A DNA stretch of 64,000 bases from Streptococcus oralis (GTDB taxonomy: Bacteria; Bacillota; Bacilli; Lactobacillales; Streptococcaceae): NCBI GenBank assembly GCA_905370255.1, contig CAJPKC010000001.1, positions 1 to 64,000 of the forward strand, written 5' to 3'. Under the pieces are notes generated by a model, which was not told where the DNA came from, ran no database searches, and saw nothing but the letters and a program-made list of their open reading frames with translations. Position 1 is the first letter of the stretch, and every line of letters begins with the position of its first letter. Shown here piece after piece: positions 57,207 through 64,000 of this stretch. The position numbers were made by a program, and so were the translations under genes.

Positions 57207-60200
57207 ATGTTAAAAGAAACGTTTAAAATGCACAAAATTGGGAAACATTTAGTGAATGTTTCCATGCTTAGTTTAGCGATTGCGCCTGTTGTTGGTTCAG
57301 CCTTAGCACCGGCTACGGTGTTGGCTGCTGAGTATAAATCAGGTCAAGCGGGATCAAATAAATTAGAATTTACGACTAAGAGCTCTACGTCGTCAACTAG
57401 CACGAAAGCTCATGAACCTATGGATTTGATTCAAATTATTGATTTGTCGGGTTCTGTATCAGATGGTGAGTACAAACAACGTAATGGTGTTTCTGGTGCT
57501 CGTAAACGTCAAATCAATGATATGATTTATGTGATTGAACATCAATTAACGGATCAAGACCACGTAATGTTGGCGTTTTATGGAACAAACAAAGGTGATT
57601 CCTACACTGTTGGTGGTCAAGATGGTGGTATTGCAACAAAACTTTTGAGCAAAAAAGAAGCAATTGATTTGCTCAATAAGATTAACGCTAACCCACAAGT
57701 TCATGAAATGTCTCAATCTTGGGTTTTGATTCCAAATGTGATTAAACCAATGCTTGCTGGTATTACGGCTGATGCAGCAAACGGAACTGGTTTTGAAGAT
57801 GTGTATAAAGCACAATCTAATAAGAATAAAGTAGTATCGGTATTACAATTTACGGATGATTGGACGGCGTCTGAAAGTGAAGACATTGATACGTCATTTG
57901 CATCATGGGCCAAATCTACAGCGAAAACATTTATGACTGTTGTTGATACGGCTCTTCCGGATGAAGCTTTGTCTGTGAAACAAATGAAAAAAGCAGGACA
58001 CCCTAATATTAAAGTGTTTAATCGTTTAGATGCACCCGGTCGTTCTGAAGAAATTGCGAAATTGTTTGAATCGACAGCGACGGTTACAAAAACAACAACG
58101 ACTAAACAAAAAGCTCATGTTTCGATTACACCTGAAGATGGTATTACGTTGACTAAAGCGTCGTTGGTTTCGGCTGATGGCAAAACAACTGATTTGAAGA
58201 TTGAGGGTAATAAGGTTTCTGCTGATTTGAATGATCTGGCTGATGGTAAATATACTGTTAATTACTCATTTACGGGTGATGTAAAATCTGTTAAGAAAAT
58301 TACAAGTTCTGTATCTGTTGATGGTAAAGAAGTTGATAAAAAAGAAGACACTATTTCACCAGTTGCACCACCTCCTGCGCCAGTGAAACCTGTAGAACCA
58401 AAAGTTACAAAACGTACTGAGAAGATTCCGTTTAAAACTGAAACTAAAGAAGATCCAACACTTCCAGAAGGCGAAAAGAAAGTCGTTCAAAAAGGTGTTG
58501 AGGGTGAAAAAGAGTATGTGACAACAACTCTTGAAGATGTTGCCGGTCAAGATGGTACAGCTGAAGGAAGTGTAATGTTTACGACTAAAGCATCTGTTAC
58601 AACTTCAAATGAAATCAAACCTCGTTCAATTTTTGCAATTATTGATAACTCTGGATCTGTAGGTGGTGGTAATGACCCACGTATTCGTAGTAGTTTTATT
58701 CCTTTGTTAGAAACAATGGGGCCTAATGATCAAATTCAAATTGCAACATATGGTGTTAATCAAAAAGAATCATATTTTTCTAACGGGGCTGATGATCGTG
58801 AACGTATGGTTACGAAAATGATGAATCGTGATGAATTTGCGAAGTTGGCTGAAGAAATCCTTGCGTCTAAGACGGGCACGACTCGTGAAGCTATTTTGAA
58901 TCAGAAATTAGTTTATGACTTTAAGGGTGTTAAACAATCCGGTTCGGGTTATGAGTTTGAAGATATCTTTGATACGGCTCGTAATAAAGATTATACGCCG
59001 GTGGTTATGCAGTTTACCGATGGTTGGGAATACGAAGAGGATATTGATCATTCGTTTGCAGAATGGTCTAAAGCGCACGCTAAAACGTTTATGTCTGTGC
59101 TTTATAGTACAGGTCGAGCTGAAGTGGCTATGAAGAAAGCAGGTCATCCAAATATTTTCGTAGCTCAAGGTGAATTCACTAAAGATTCTGATCAAACTAA
59201 GAAAGTATTAGACCAAATCAAAGCAACTACGACAGAAGTTGTAAAAAAAGGTGCTAATCAAACGGTTAAGGTTTCGATTGGTGGTCAAGGTGTTACTGTT
59301 ACAAAAGCTACTTTGAAAGGTGCTGTTAATAAAGAACTTCCTATTAAAGATGGCAAAGTTGAGTTTAGCGAAGCGCTTGCCGATGGTTCATATACATTGG
59401 AATATGCCGCTAAAGGTAACGGTACTTTGAAATCACTCGTAACCGTTGATGGTAAAGAAGTTGGTAATAAGACGGTTGAATTGAAAGGAACGCCTGGTCA
59501 AAAAGGTGAATCTAAGACTGTTGAAAATATTATTAAGCAACCTGTCAATGAAATCATTCATATTGGTACGAAGGGTGCTAAATCAGATGTAACTGAGAAG
59601 AAAGTACCGTTTGAAACAATTCGTAAAGAAGATCCAACGCTTGAAGAAGGACAAGAAAAAGTTATCCAAGAAGGTGTCGAGGGTGTTATCAAAGTAACAA
59701 CTACTTATGATACTCAAAAAGGTCAAAAAGTAGAAGGTTCTGAAAAAGTTACTGAAAAAGAAACGGTTAAGAAAGTTGATAAGATTATCGCTGTTGGAAC
59801 TAAAGGTTCTAAGTCAGAAGTAACTGAAAAGAAAGTGCCATTTGAAACAATCAAGAAAGATGACCCAACTCTTGAAGAAGGACAAGAAAAAGTTGTCCAA
59901 GAAGGTGTTGACGGTGTAATTAAAGTCACAACGACTTATGAAACACAAAAGGGTGAAAAAGTTAAAGGTTCTGAAAAAGTAACGGAAGAAAAAGTGACTG
60001 ATAAGGTTGATAAAATCATTGCAGTCGGTACTAAAGGTTCTAAATCTGAAGTAACTGAGAAGAAAGTTCCGTTTGAAACGATTTATAAACAAGATCCAAC
60101 ACTTAAGAAAGGCGAAGAAAAAGTTCTTCAAGAGGGTGTTGAAGGTGTTATCAAGGTAACAACTACTTATGAAACACAAAAAGGTAAAAAAGTAGACGGT

Positions 60201-60848
60201 TCTGAAAAAGTGACTGAAGAAACTGTTACTGAAAAAGTTGATAAGATTGTGGCTCAAGGCGCAATGGAAAAACGTAAAGTTCGTTACCGTGTTGTCGATA
60301 GTAAAGGTCAAGAGCTTGTCAAACAAACAGATGTCATGGAAGCTTACCAAGATGAAGAGTACAAGGTTGAAACGCCAAAACTCGACGGTTATCGTCTTGA
60401 GCTTGCGAAAGACAGTGTACCTGCGACTGGTAAAGTTGCTGACCGTGACGTGTTGGTTACATTCGTGGCTGTGAAGATTGGTAAACCTGTAACGTTGAAA
60501 TTTGTTGATGAATCTGGATCAGAAATCGCTGAAAAGAAAGTGTTGACGGGCGAAAACGCTGAAGTCGATACTGAATTTACTGGTGAAGCTCCTGAAACAA
60601 TCGAAAAAGATGGTGTTAAATACGCCTTTGTCGGAATCAAACAAACTGGTTCTAAAGAACGTAAGGTTTCAGGTAAAGTAACGGATCAAGAACAAGTTAT
60701 CGAAGCTGTGTATGCGAAACCAAAAGAACTACCTAAGACTAGTGAACAAGCGAAACAACGTAATACTGCGATTATCGCATTGTTGTCAGTTGTAGGGCTT
60801 GGTGGTTTGGCTACTTATCTAGGTCTTCGTAAACGTGATGAAAAATAA
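57207..60848 (+). CDS. Wall-anchored protein with two vWA domains and G5 repeats
   Basis: 1213 aa, ATG 57207 (RBS AAAGGAC). Long signal peptide to about residue 42. vWA1 about 70-300 with IIDLSGSVS, vWA2 about 470-700 with IIDNSGSVG (both DxSxS MIDAS). A G5-like repeat at about 400-440 and three tandem G5 repeats about 785-1010 (KVPFETI.K.DPTLEEGQEKV.QEGV.GVIKVTTTY). Then two MucBP-like repeats and the sorting signal LPKTS (about 1171) with hydrophobic helix and RKRDEK tail. Probably an adhesin. Promoter TTGTTT (57139-57144) 17 bp TAAAAT (57162-57167). Confidence 0.93.
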   Translation: MLKETFKMHKIGKHLVNVSMLSLAIAPVVGSALAPATVLAAEYKSGQAGSNKLEFTTKSSTSSTSTKAHEPMDLIQIIDLSGSVSDGEYKQRNGVSGARKRQINDMIYVIEHQLTDQDHVMLAFYGTNKGDSYTVGGQDGGIATKLLSKKEAIDLLNKINANPQVHEMSQSWVLIPNVIKPMLAGITADAANGTGFEDVYKAQSNKNKVVSVLQFTDDWTASESEDIDTSFASWAKSTAKTFMTVVDTALPDEALSVKQMKKAGHPNIKVFNRLDAPGRSEEIAKLFESTATVTKTTTTKQKAHVSITPEDGITLTKASLVSADGKTTDLKIEGNKVSADLNDLADGKYTVNYSFTGDVKSVKKITSSVSVDGKEVDKKEDTISPVAPPPAPVKPVEPKVTKRTEKIPFKTETKEDPTLPEGEKKVVQKGVEGEKEYVTTTLEDVAGQDGTAEGSVMFTTKASVTTSNEIKPRSIFAIIDNSGSVGGGNDPRIRSSFIPLLETMGPNDQIQIATYGVNQKESYFSNGADDRERMVTKMMNRDEFAKLAEEILASKTGTTREAILNQKLVYDFKGVKQSGSGYEFEDIFDTARNKDYTPVVMQFTDGWEYEEDIDHSFAEWSKAHAKTFMSVLYSTGRAEVAMKKAGHPNIFVAQGEFTKDSDQTKKVLDQIKATTTEVVKKGANQTVKVSIGGQGVTVTKATLKGAVNKELPIKDGKVEFSEALADGSYTLEYAAKGNGTLKSLVTVDGKEVGNKTVELKGTPGQKGESKTVENIIKQPVNEIIHIGTKGAKSDVTEKKVPFETIRKEDPTLEEGQEKVIQEGVEGVIKVTTTYDTQKGQKVEGSEKVTEKETVKKVDKIIAVGTKGSKSEVTEKKVPFETIKKDDPTLEEGQEKVVQEGVDGVIKVTTTYETQKGEKVKGSEKVTEEKVTDKVDKIIAVGTKGSKSEVTEKKVPFETIYKQDPTLKKGEEKVLQEGVEGVIKVTTTYETQKGKKVDGSEKVTEETVTEKVDKIVAQGAMEKRKVRYRVVDSKGQELVKQTDVMEAYQDEEYKVETPKLDGYRLELAKDSVPATGKVADRDVLVTFVAVKIGKPVTLKFVDESGSEIAEKKVLTGENAEVDTEFTGEAPETIEKDGVKYAFVGIKQTGSKERKVSGKVTDQEQVIEAVYAKPKELPKTSEQAKQRNTAIIALLSVVGLGGLATYLGLRKRDEK

Positions 60849-60886
60849 TCATCTTTAAAAGAAGCTCAATCGAGCTTCTTTTTTGT
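60849..60886 (+). terminator. Terminator after the vWA/G5 gene
   Basis: AAAAGAAGCTC-AATC-GAGCTTCTTTTTTG. Confidence 0.9.
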
Positions 60887-60930
60887 TTTTATGATATAAT
60901 AGGTCTTGACAGAAAGTGAGGACGATATTT

Positions 60931-61746
60931 TTGAAGAAATTTCTATTATTAATCACTATTTTATGTACACTTGTGGGTGTGGGAACGATAGGGTATTCGT
61001 ATAAAACGTATCGTGAAGATAAGCAGACGGGTGAGAAAATAAAAAATGTCGCAAAGAAAGCGACTGAGGTTAAGAAAGACACGCCGGCGGCGACTGTTGC
61101 GGGAGATACGGATAAAACAGTCGCGCAAAAAGCTCAAAAGAATTTTACGCCTGAGACCGACTTTACAGTTGATTGGGCGTATTTGAAATCGGTAAATCCC
61201 GATGTAGTGGCGTGGTTGTATGTGCCGGGTACGTCTATGTCCTATCCTATTTTACAGGAATCTACTGTTGGTCAATATTATTATTTGAATCATAACCTGT
61301 ATGGTCAATATCAGGTTTTGGGGTCGTTGTTTATGCCTGCGATAGCGGATACGACCTCTAAGAATCAACAATTGACTGTTTTTGGACATAATTCTTTTGG
61401 TTGGTATGGCGATGTCTATTTTACGCATTTATATGATTGGTACGATAACGCGTCGGTTGCGCAATATTATAAATATGCCTATGTTTATTATCCAGATGGT
61501 CGAGTGGAAACGTATGAGAATTGGAGTGCGGCTGATACTACGACATCGGATCAGGTGTATGAATTACCTGTGAGTGATACGACTTTTGAGTCTCGATTAG
61601 ATCATATTGCACGAACAAGTCGATATACTTTGTCAGATAAACCATCTGCTGACTCTAAGATTATGGTTTTATCGACGTGTGAAGATGTTAATTCGACTGA
61701 ACGTTTCTATGCTTGCTTCAAGCTATTACATGAAACAAAGCAATGA
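60931..61746 (+). CDS. srtB: Class B sortase
   Basis: Start taken as TTG 60931 (271 aa), after AGTGAGG; the GTG at 60916 lies inside the RBS. N-terminal membrane anchor (KKFLLLITILCTLVGVGTIGYS). Sortase signature NPDVVAWLYVPGTSMSYPILQ, catalytic His in VFGHNSFGWYGDVYFTHL, catalytic Cys in VLSTCED, Arg in TERFYACFKL. The insert before the Cys and length indicate class B. Likely anchors the preceding LPKTS protein, or a dedicated substrate of this element. Confidence 0.92.
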   Translation: MKKFLLLITILCTLVGVGTIGYSYKTYREDKQTGEKIKNVAKKATEVKKDTPAATVAGDTDKTVAQKAQKNFTPETDFTVDWAYLKSVNPDVVAWLYVPGTSMSYPILQESTVGQYYYLNHNLYGQYQVLGSLFMPAIADTTSKNQQLTVFGHNSFGWYGDVYFTHLYDWYDNASVAQYYKYAYVYYPDGRVETYENWSAADTTTSDQVYELPVSDTTFESRLDHIARTSRYTLSDKPSADSKIMVLSTCEDVNSTERFYACFKLLHETKQ

Positions 61747-61780
61747 GTAACGTCTTAGCACACATTTTTCATGACAGGGC

Positions 61781-61809
61781 TTGACAAAGGTATCCAAATA
61801 TGATATACT
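61781..61809 (+). promoter_or_regulatory. Promoter of the second tnpA
   Basis: TTGACA (61781-61786), 17 bp, TATACT (61804-61809). Confidence 0.8.
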
Positions 61810-61828
61810 TATCATAGAGGTAAATAAT

Positions 61829-62491
61829 ATGAAAGTTTATAGAATTCATGAAATGGCCGAGAAACTCGGCGTTAGTATCAAAACGTTGCAACGATGGGAT
61901 AATACTGGTAAGTTACCAGCCAGACGAACACCGTCTAATCAACGATATTATACAGAAGACCAATATCTTGACTATATAGGTTTGTCTGTTGAAAAACCGC
62001 ATCGAAAAGTGGTTGCTTATGCTCGAGTGTCGTCGAGAAATCAAAAGGATGATTTAAAACACCAAATTGATTTCATTCGAACCTTCACAAATGCAAGAGG
62101 TGTCATTCTTGACGAATGTATAGAAGATATTGGAAGTGGGTTAAATTATAATCGTTCCAAATGGAATGACTTACTTCAAGCTGTCATGCGTGATGAAGTA
62201 GCGACGATTTACGTCACGTACAAAGACCGCTTTATTCGGTTTGGGTTTGAATGGTTTGAAAATTTGTGTAAACAACATCAAACAGAAATTGTCGTTTTAA
62301 ACCATGAAGAAACAAGCCCAGATAAGGAACTAGTTGAGGACTTAACGTCCATTGTACATGTATTTTCTTGTCGTTTATACGGCCTCAGAAAATACAAGAA
62401 AGCGATCAAAGAAGATAAGGAGGTATTGAACTATGAGGTTAAACTTTCAAGTTCGTCTTTATCCAAACAAAACTATGAAAAAGGTTCTTGA
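61829..62491 (+). CDS. tnpA: IS607-family serine recombinase (second copy, different type)
   Basis: 220 aa from ATG 61829 (RBS AGAGGT). MerR-like HTH (RIHEMAEKLGVSIKTLQRWDNTGKLPARRTPSNQRYY), then resolvase with VVAYARVSSRNQKDDLKHQ (nucleophilic Ser), DIGSGLNYNRSKWNDLL, ATIYVTYKDRFIRFGFEWFE and GLRKYKK. Intact. Overlaps tnpB by 59 bp; not a close copy of the recombinase at 3078. Confidence 0.92.
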   Translation: MKVYRIHEMAEKLGVSIKTLQRWDNTGKLPARRTPSNQRYYTEDQYLDYIGLSVEKPHRKVVAYARVSSRNQKDDLKHQIDFIRTFTNARGVILDECIEDIGSGLNYNRSKWNDLLQAVMRDEVATIYVTYKDRFIRFGFEWFENLCKQHQTEIVVLNHEETSPDKELVEDLTSIVHVFSCRLYGLRKYKKAIKEDKEVLNYEVKLSSSSLSKQNYEKGS

Positions 62492-63662
62492 TTCCTTATG
62501 TGATTATAGACGTTACTGTTGGAACCAAGGTCTTGAGCTTTGGGATACTTTGTATGACGCACGTTCGATTGGTTTATCGACTGAATTGCGAGCTAAAATC
62601 AAAGCATCGTTAAAGGATAAAACCATTGAATTCTCTGAGGAAGAACAAGCCTTAAGAGCTCTTTTTCCTGCGCCGTCAGAACGTAAAGTGCGTGATGAAT
62701 TAGTGGCTCAAAAAGCTGATTGGCAATTCATGCTTTCGTCACGAGTGTTACAGCTTGCTATTAAAGACTTGGCTGTTGCTTGGAATCTCTTTTTTAACAA
62801 TCCAAAAACCGCTAATAGACCCAAATTTCAAAATCGTAAAAAGCCAAAACAAGGTTTTAAGACCGACCAAGCTCGAATTAAAGATGGCCGTTTAGTGCTC
62901 GATAAACCACACGCTTACAAAGGTGAGTGGTCGAGCATCCGTTTTAAAGGTGTTTCTATCCCTGATGGAAAGTTGAAGCTTTGTGCTGTCACTCGTACTA
63001 AAGGGAAATACATTGCAACCATTACAATGGATGTTGAAACGGGCGCCCTTCCTAAGACGGACCAAAAGACGGCAGTTGACGCCAATGTCGACCATTTTGA
63101 CACCACAGAAGGTCAAACCAGTTTAAAACTAGAGTTGTTAGACCGTCTATATGCTAAAGTTCGTACCTACCAACGACAACTTGCCAGAAAACGCAAAGTC
63201 AATAAGAACTATCGACATTCGAAAGGGTATCAAGCAACGAGAGCCAAGTTGCAAGCAACCTACGAACGAATTCGCAATATTCAAAATGACTTACTCCACA
63301 AGTTTACCACTGACTTATATCGTGAGTTCGATACCGTCGTAATTGAGGACCTGGATGTAAAAGGTATGCAAATGAAAAAGAAGGCTAAAAACCTTCATCG
63401 TTCGCTCTTCGGTCGATTCCGTCAATTTATGGAATACAAGGCTGAAAAGTTTGGAAAAACGCTTATTATTGCAGATCGTTTCTATCCGTCCACTCAACGC
63501 TGTTCTAACTGCGGGCACATCAAGACTGGTGATGAGAAAATTACCCTTAGTGGAAATCAAAAACATGGTACTAAACATCATGAATATGTTTGCTACCACT
63601 GCGGTTATGAGGATGACCGTGATCACAATGCTGTGCTCAACTTACTAGCACTGGCAGAATAA
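62433..63662 (+). CDS. tnpB: TnpB RNA-guided nuclease (second IS607-type element)
   Basis: 409 aa; ATG 62433 behind AAGGAGG inside tnpA. RuvC Asp in AVDANVDHF, Glu in VVIEDLDVKGM, zinc ribbon CSNCGHIKTGD...CYHCGYEDDRDHNAVLNLL with the last Asp. Predicted active. Cuts DNA with an omegaRNA encoded at its 3' end. Confidence 0.92.
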   Translation: MRLNFQVRLYPNKTMKKVLDSLCDYRRYCWNQGLELWDTLYDARSIGLSTELRAKIKASLKDKTIEFSEEEQALRALFPAPSERKVRDELVAQKADWQFMLSSRVLQLAIKDLAVAWNLFFNNPKTANRPKFQNRKKPKQGFKTDQARIKDGRLVLDKPHAYKGEWSSIRFKGVSIPDGKLKLCAVTRTKGKYIATITMDVETGALPKTDQKTAVDANVDHFDTTEGQTSLKLELLDRLYAKVRTYQRQLARKRKVNKNYRHSKGYQATRAKLQATYERIRNIQNDLLHKFTTDLYREFDTVVIEDLDVKGMQMKKKAKNLHRSLFGRFRQFMEYKAEKFGKTLIIADRFYPSTQRCSNCGHIKTGDEKITLSGNQKHGTKHHEYVCYHCGYEDDRDHNAVLNLLALAE

Positions 63663-63855
63663 ACTAAAAATTTGGAGGCGGGCTCGGCCTCTGAGGAGAA
63701 ATCCTCTGGATGCGTTAAGAGGTTACCTCTGTCGTTACCCACCTTGCGTGGATACGGGAATGTAGCTGTTGACGAACGTGAGAAAAACCGATGATAAAAA
63801 TCTACTTATTTGTCATCAATTTACTAGGTTTTTCGGAGCAGGTTTTCCTCGTTGC
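63663..63855 (+). ncRNA. Probable omegaRNA of the second IS607 element
   Basis: Contains GGAGGCGGGCTCGGCCTC, GAGGAGAAATCCTC and CGTTACCC...CGTGGATACGGG as pairing segments directly after tnpB, as in IS607 omegaRNAs. Not folded. Confidence 0.5.
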
Positions 63856-63862
63856 TTTTTTG

Positions 63863-64000
63863 TTGACAAAAAATTGAAAATTTGTTATAGTTATAAATGC
63901 AGAACAATTTATTAATCTGAAAAGGATTAGTTGTGGGTTCTGCGATTATCACGGCGAGAAAGGAGAATCCACGCTAAACACTTTTCGGTAGTGAATTGTT
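63863..64000 (+). promoter_or_regulatory. Promoter and structured leader of the next transcription unit (truncated by window)
   Basis: TTGACA (63863-63868), 17 bp, TATAGT (63886-63891). The transcript would start with GCAGAAC...AATC-TGAAAAG-GATT...GTTCTGC (63900-63943), a long two-part stem, and GGCGAGAAAGGAGAATCC. It may be a leader regulator or a stand-alone RNA; not matched to a known class. Confidence 0.5.

Larger units (their letters stand above)
61770..63860 (+). mobile_element. Second IS607-type element (serine recombinase + TnpB)
   Basis: tnpA-tnpB pair with own consensus promoter and about 190 bp of non-coding 3' sequence. Inserted after the sortase gene; ends approximate, right end near the T-rich stretch at 63860. 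Confidence 0.75.

Noticed and set aside
59814..60350. Minus-strand Phe-rich ORF of 178 codons
   Set aside because: Antisense shadow of the G5 repeats; composition follows from complementary Lys/Glu codons.
63900..63985. RNase P or other housekeeping RNA at the right edge
   Set aside because: GAGAAAGGAGAATCC only loosely resembles the RNase P core GAGGAAAGTCC; no other conserved regions were recognised.
1..64000. Prophage or virion-encoding phage
   Set aside because: No terminase, portal, capsid, tail or holin-lysin genes were recognised. The lysin-like proteins are lipoproteins or secreted wall proteins.

Overview
The window looks like part of a large extrachromosomal element (megaplasmid or plasmid-like) of a Streptococcus or close relative. 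The evidence is low G+C with AT-rich codon use, a thymidylate synthase of streptococcal type, LPxTG-type cell-wall proteins with a class B sortase, and a glucan/choline-binding-type repeat on a secreted protease. No rRNA, tRNA, ribosomal protein or virion gene was seen. Genes for DNA maintenance (P4/D5-type primase-helicase, RecD-like helicase, RarA, RNase HIII, dUTPase, ThyA) and a gene-free AT-rich stretch with repeated CTATCCACTT boxes (31626-32919) suggest an autonomous replicon. Giant elements reported from oral streptococci are one possible context, but this cannot be tested here.

Layout. 1-2900: truncated surface adhesin with an EPKKD repeat, and a secreted M15-like peptidase. 2955-7815: an IS607-type element and an IS605-type TnpB element that have broken a duplicated peptidase/hypothetical module. 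7826-16596: mostly leftward operons of small membrane, lipoprotein and nuclease genes (LemA/TPM pair, EndA-like nuclease, HAD protein, dUTPase). 16623-31379: thyA, a surface serine protease, paired lipoproteins, a vWA lipoprotein/XpaC-like/TelA operon, membrane proteins and the primase-helicase. 31392-34483: RHH regulator, putative origin, RNase HIII, ImmA-like protein. 34549-38346: a minimal type I-C Cascade (cas5c-cas8c-cas7) with its array. 38347-45383: an XRE/sigma4/alphaCTD fusion regulator, small proteins, a TnpB-like protein and a RecD-like helicase. 45409-51833: a Wadjet/JetABCD-like operon with the SMC subunit split in two. 52204-55855: RarA, a lipoprotein, a ParR-like protein. 55991-61746: CHAP lipoprotein, 1213-residue vWA/G5 wall-anchored protein and sortase B. 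61781-64000: a second IS607-type element and the start of another transcription unit.

The most unusual system is the CRISPR part. The type I-C effector has no cas3, cas1, cas2 or cas4 in the window. Four dispersed copies of a ~130-nt structured RNA (17575-17712, 20274-20403, 22611-22740, 38217-38346) lie just after the stop codons of leftward genes. They fold into hairpins with compensatory changes, and each ends in a type I-C repeat handle (GGATCGAAA). The sequence after the handle, where a spacer would sit, often resembles a diverged version of an adjacent element gene. Unit 1 carries 14 thyA codons differing from the adjacent thyA almost only at synonymous third positions. Unit 3 carries the last nine codons of the adjacent vWA gene, again changed only at third positions. 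Unit 2 carries a plausible C-terminus of the adjacent TIM-barrel gene's homologue. My inference is a guide-directed system in which the element silences (or, with a host Cas3, cuts) resident chromosomal homologues while supplying its own mismatched copies.

Many native promoters share an unusual -35 (TTGCnn) exactly 17 bp from TATAAT/TAAAAT, whereas the mobile elements use TTGACA. Most leftward genes have the same ribosome-binding site (AGAAAGGA) and 10-20 bp spacing, which indicates long operons.
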